From NCBI GenBank assembly GCA_028278345.1, contig JANQEL010000215.1:1-60293 (forward strand): DNA of 60,293 nucleotides, read 5' to 3'. This DNA comes from Myxococcota bacterium (GTDB lineage Bacteria > Myxococcota_A > UBA9160 > UBA4427). The notes under the pieces were generated by a model. That model did no database searches. It saw only the letters and a program-made list of their open reading frames with translations, and was not told the DNA's origin. Every line of letters starts with the position of its first letter. Positions within the stretch are counted from its first letter, which is position 1. Shown here piece by piece: positions 60,016-60,293 of the stretch. Made by a program: the position numbers and the translations under genes.

Positions 60016-60293
60016 ATGTCCTTCGCCTCGAACGTCTTCACCATCGACCGCGCCGGTCACATCGCCACCCTCTGGCTCGACCGCCCCGAAAAGCGAAACG
60101 CCATGGCGAAGGAGTTCTGGACGGATCTGCCCTTTGCGATGAAGGAACTCGGCGACGATCCAGAGGTACGCGCGATCGTGCTGGCGGGCCGCGGCAAGAG
60201 CTTCTGCGTGGGGCTCGACCTCGCCGGGGTCGGGGGCGGCGGCGTGGACGGGAACTCGCAGAAGGCCGCGTCCCCCGCCGAAGCCAATCTGCG
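60016..60293 (+). CDS. Enoyl-CoA hydratase/isomerase, 5' part
   Basis: CGGAG precedes ATG 60016. The 92 codons present give VFTIDRAGHIATLWLDRPEKRNAM, VRAIVLAGRGKSFCVGLDLAG, the crotonase fold with the first oxyanion block (GKSFCVGLDL). The window ends before the catalytic Glu region. It probably acts on an acyl-CoA in beta-oxidation. Confidence 0.9.
   Translation, partial: MSFASNVFTIDRAGHIATLWLDRPEKRNAMAKEFWTDLPFAMKELGDDPEVRAIVLAGRGKSFCVGLDLAGVGGGGVDGNSQKAASPAEANL

Overview
The window is a contiguous piece of a high-G+C bacterial chromosome, clearly Gram-negative: it has several outer-membrane beta-barrel proteins, lipoproteins, a PEP-CTERM surface protein, sigma-54 machinery and lipoprotein-type signal sequences. 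There is no rRNA, ribosomal protein or other decisive marker. The mix (PEP-CTERM, many luciferase-like flavin oxidoreductases, orphan carboxyltransferase, DUF3604, PF10118-type metal hydrolase, DUF455-like ferritin folds, frequent TTG/GTG starts, very dense packing with ATGA/TTGA overlaps) suggests an uncultured deltaproteobacterial-type lineage such as Myxococcota, Binatota or Desulfobacterota. This placement is inference. No phage genes, insertion sequences, CRISPR arrays or tRNAs were seen. Layout: (1) 1-3755, minus strand: two paralogous small beta-barrel proteins, a terminator, a PaaI-like thioesterase, aerobic coproporphyrinogen oxidase HemF and membrane proteins. (2) 3887-9091: zinc-ribbon protein, sphingosine-phosphate-lyase-like PLP enzyme, DUF3127 OB-fold protein with a coupled beta-propeller lipoprotein, a spermidine-synthase-like methyltransferase and a polytopic membrane protein. 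(3) 9092-14440: the most unusual part. It holds a 1.6-kb gene-free stretch carrying a textbook sigma-54 -24/-12 promoter with an upstream inverted repeat, a roughly 500-nt leader with twin GGGGAC-loop hairpins and mutually exclusive stems, a PEP-CTERM protein, and then a 743-residue secreted modular protein with a tryptophan-rich polybasic insert, closed by a strong terminator. (4) 14512-23956: PDZ membrane protein, a membrane spermidine-synthase/TPR fusion coupled to a secreted metalloprotease whose promoter region has an array of CGGCAA elements, a GNAT enzyme, and an alkaline-phosphatase-superfamily enzyme with Thr at the catalytic position. (5) 23953-31859: asd, a small gene with a terminator, sugar-phosphate mutarotase, signal peptidase I, SppA coupled to a 4Fe-4S APS reductase with a fused N-terminal thioredoxin-like domain, and an ECF sigma factor facing an FAD amine oxidase across a perfect 16-bp inverted repeat. 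(6) 31862-41469: membrane and metabolic genes, including a coupled membrane protein/DUF3604/luciferase-like trio, an acyl-CoA carboxyltransferase and TrmO. (7) 41598-48840: amidohydrolase, TetR regulator with a 23-bp palindrome leading a pair of ferritin-like genes, outer-membrane protein, hydroxyacid dehydrogenase and quinone oxidoreductase. (8) 48909-60293: alpha/beta hydrolase, Nudix/molybdopterin-enzyme/NnrS cluster, luciferase-like enzyme, a coupled sigma-54 response regulator and membrane histidine kinase beside a porin plus phosphate-binding-like protein, and the start of an enoyl-CoA hydratase. How parts may work together: signal peptidase I, SppA, the sorting-signal protein and the M6-like protease all serve the envelope. 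The sigma-54 promoter needs an AAA+ activator, and the only one in the window is the response regulator at 54929-56287, which sits next to a porin/phosphate-binding-like pair. Linking that regulator to the PEP-CTERM promoter is a hypothesis. The exosortase itself is not in the window.
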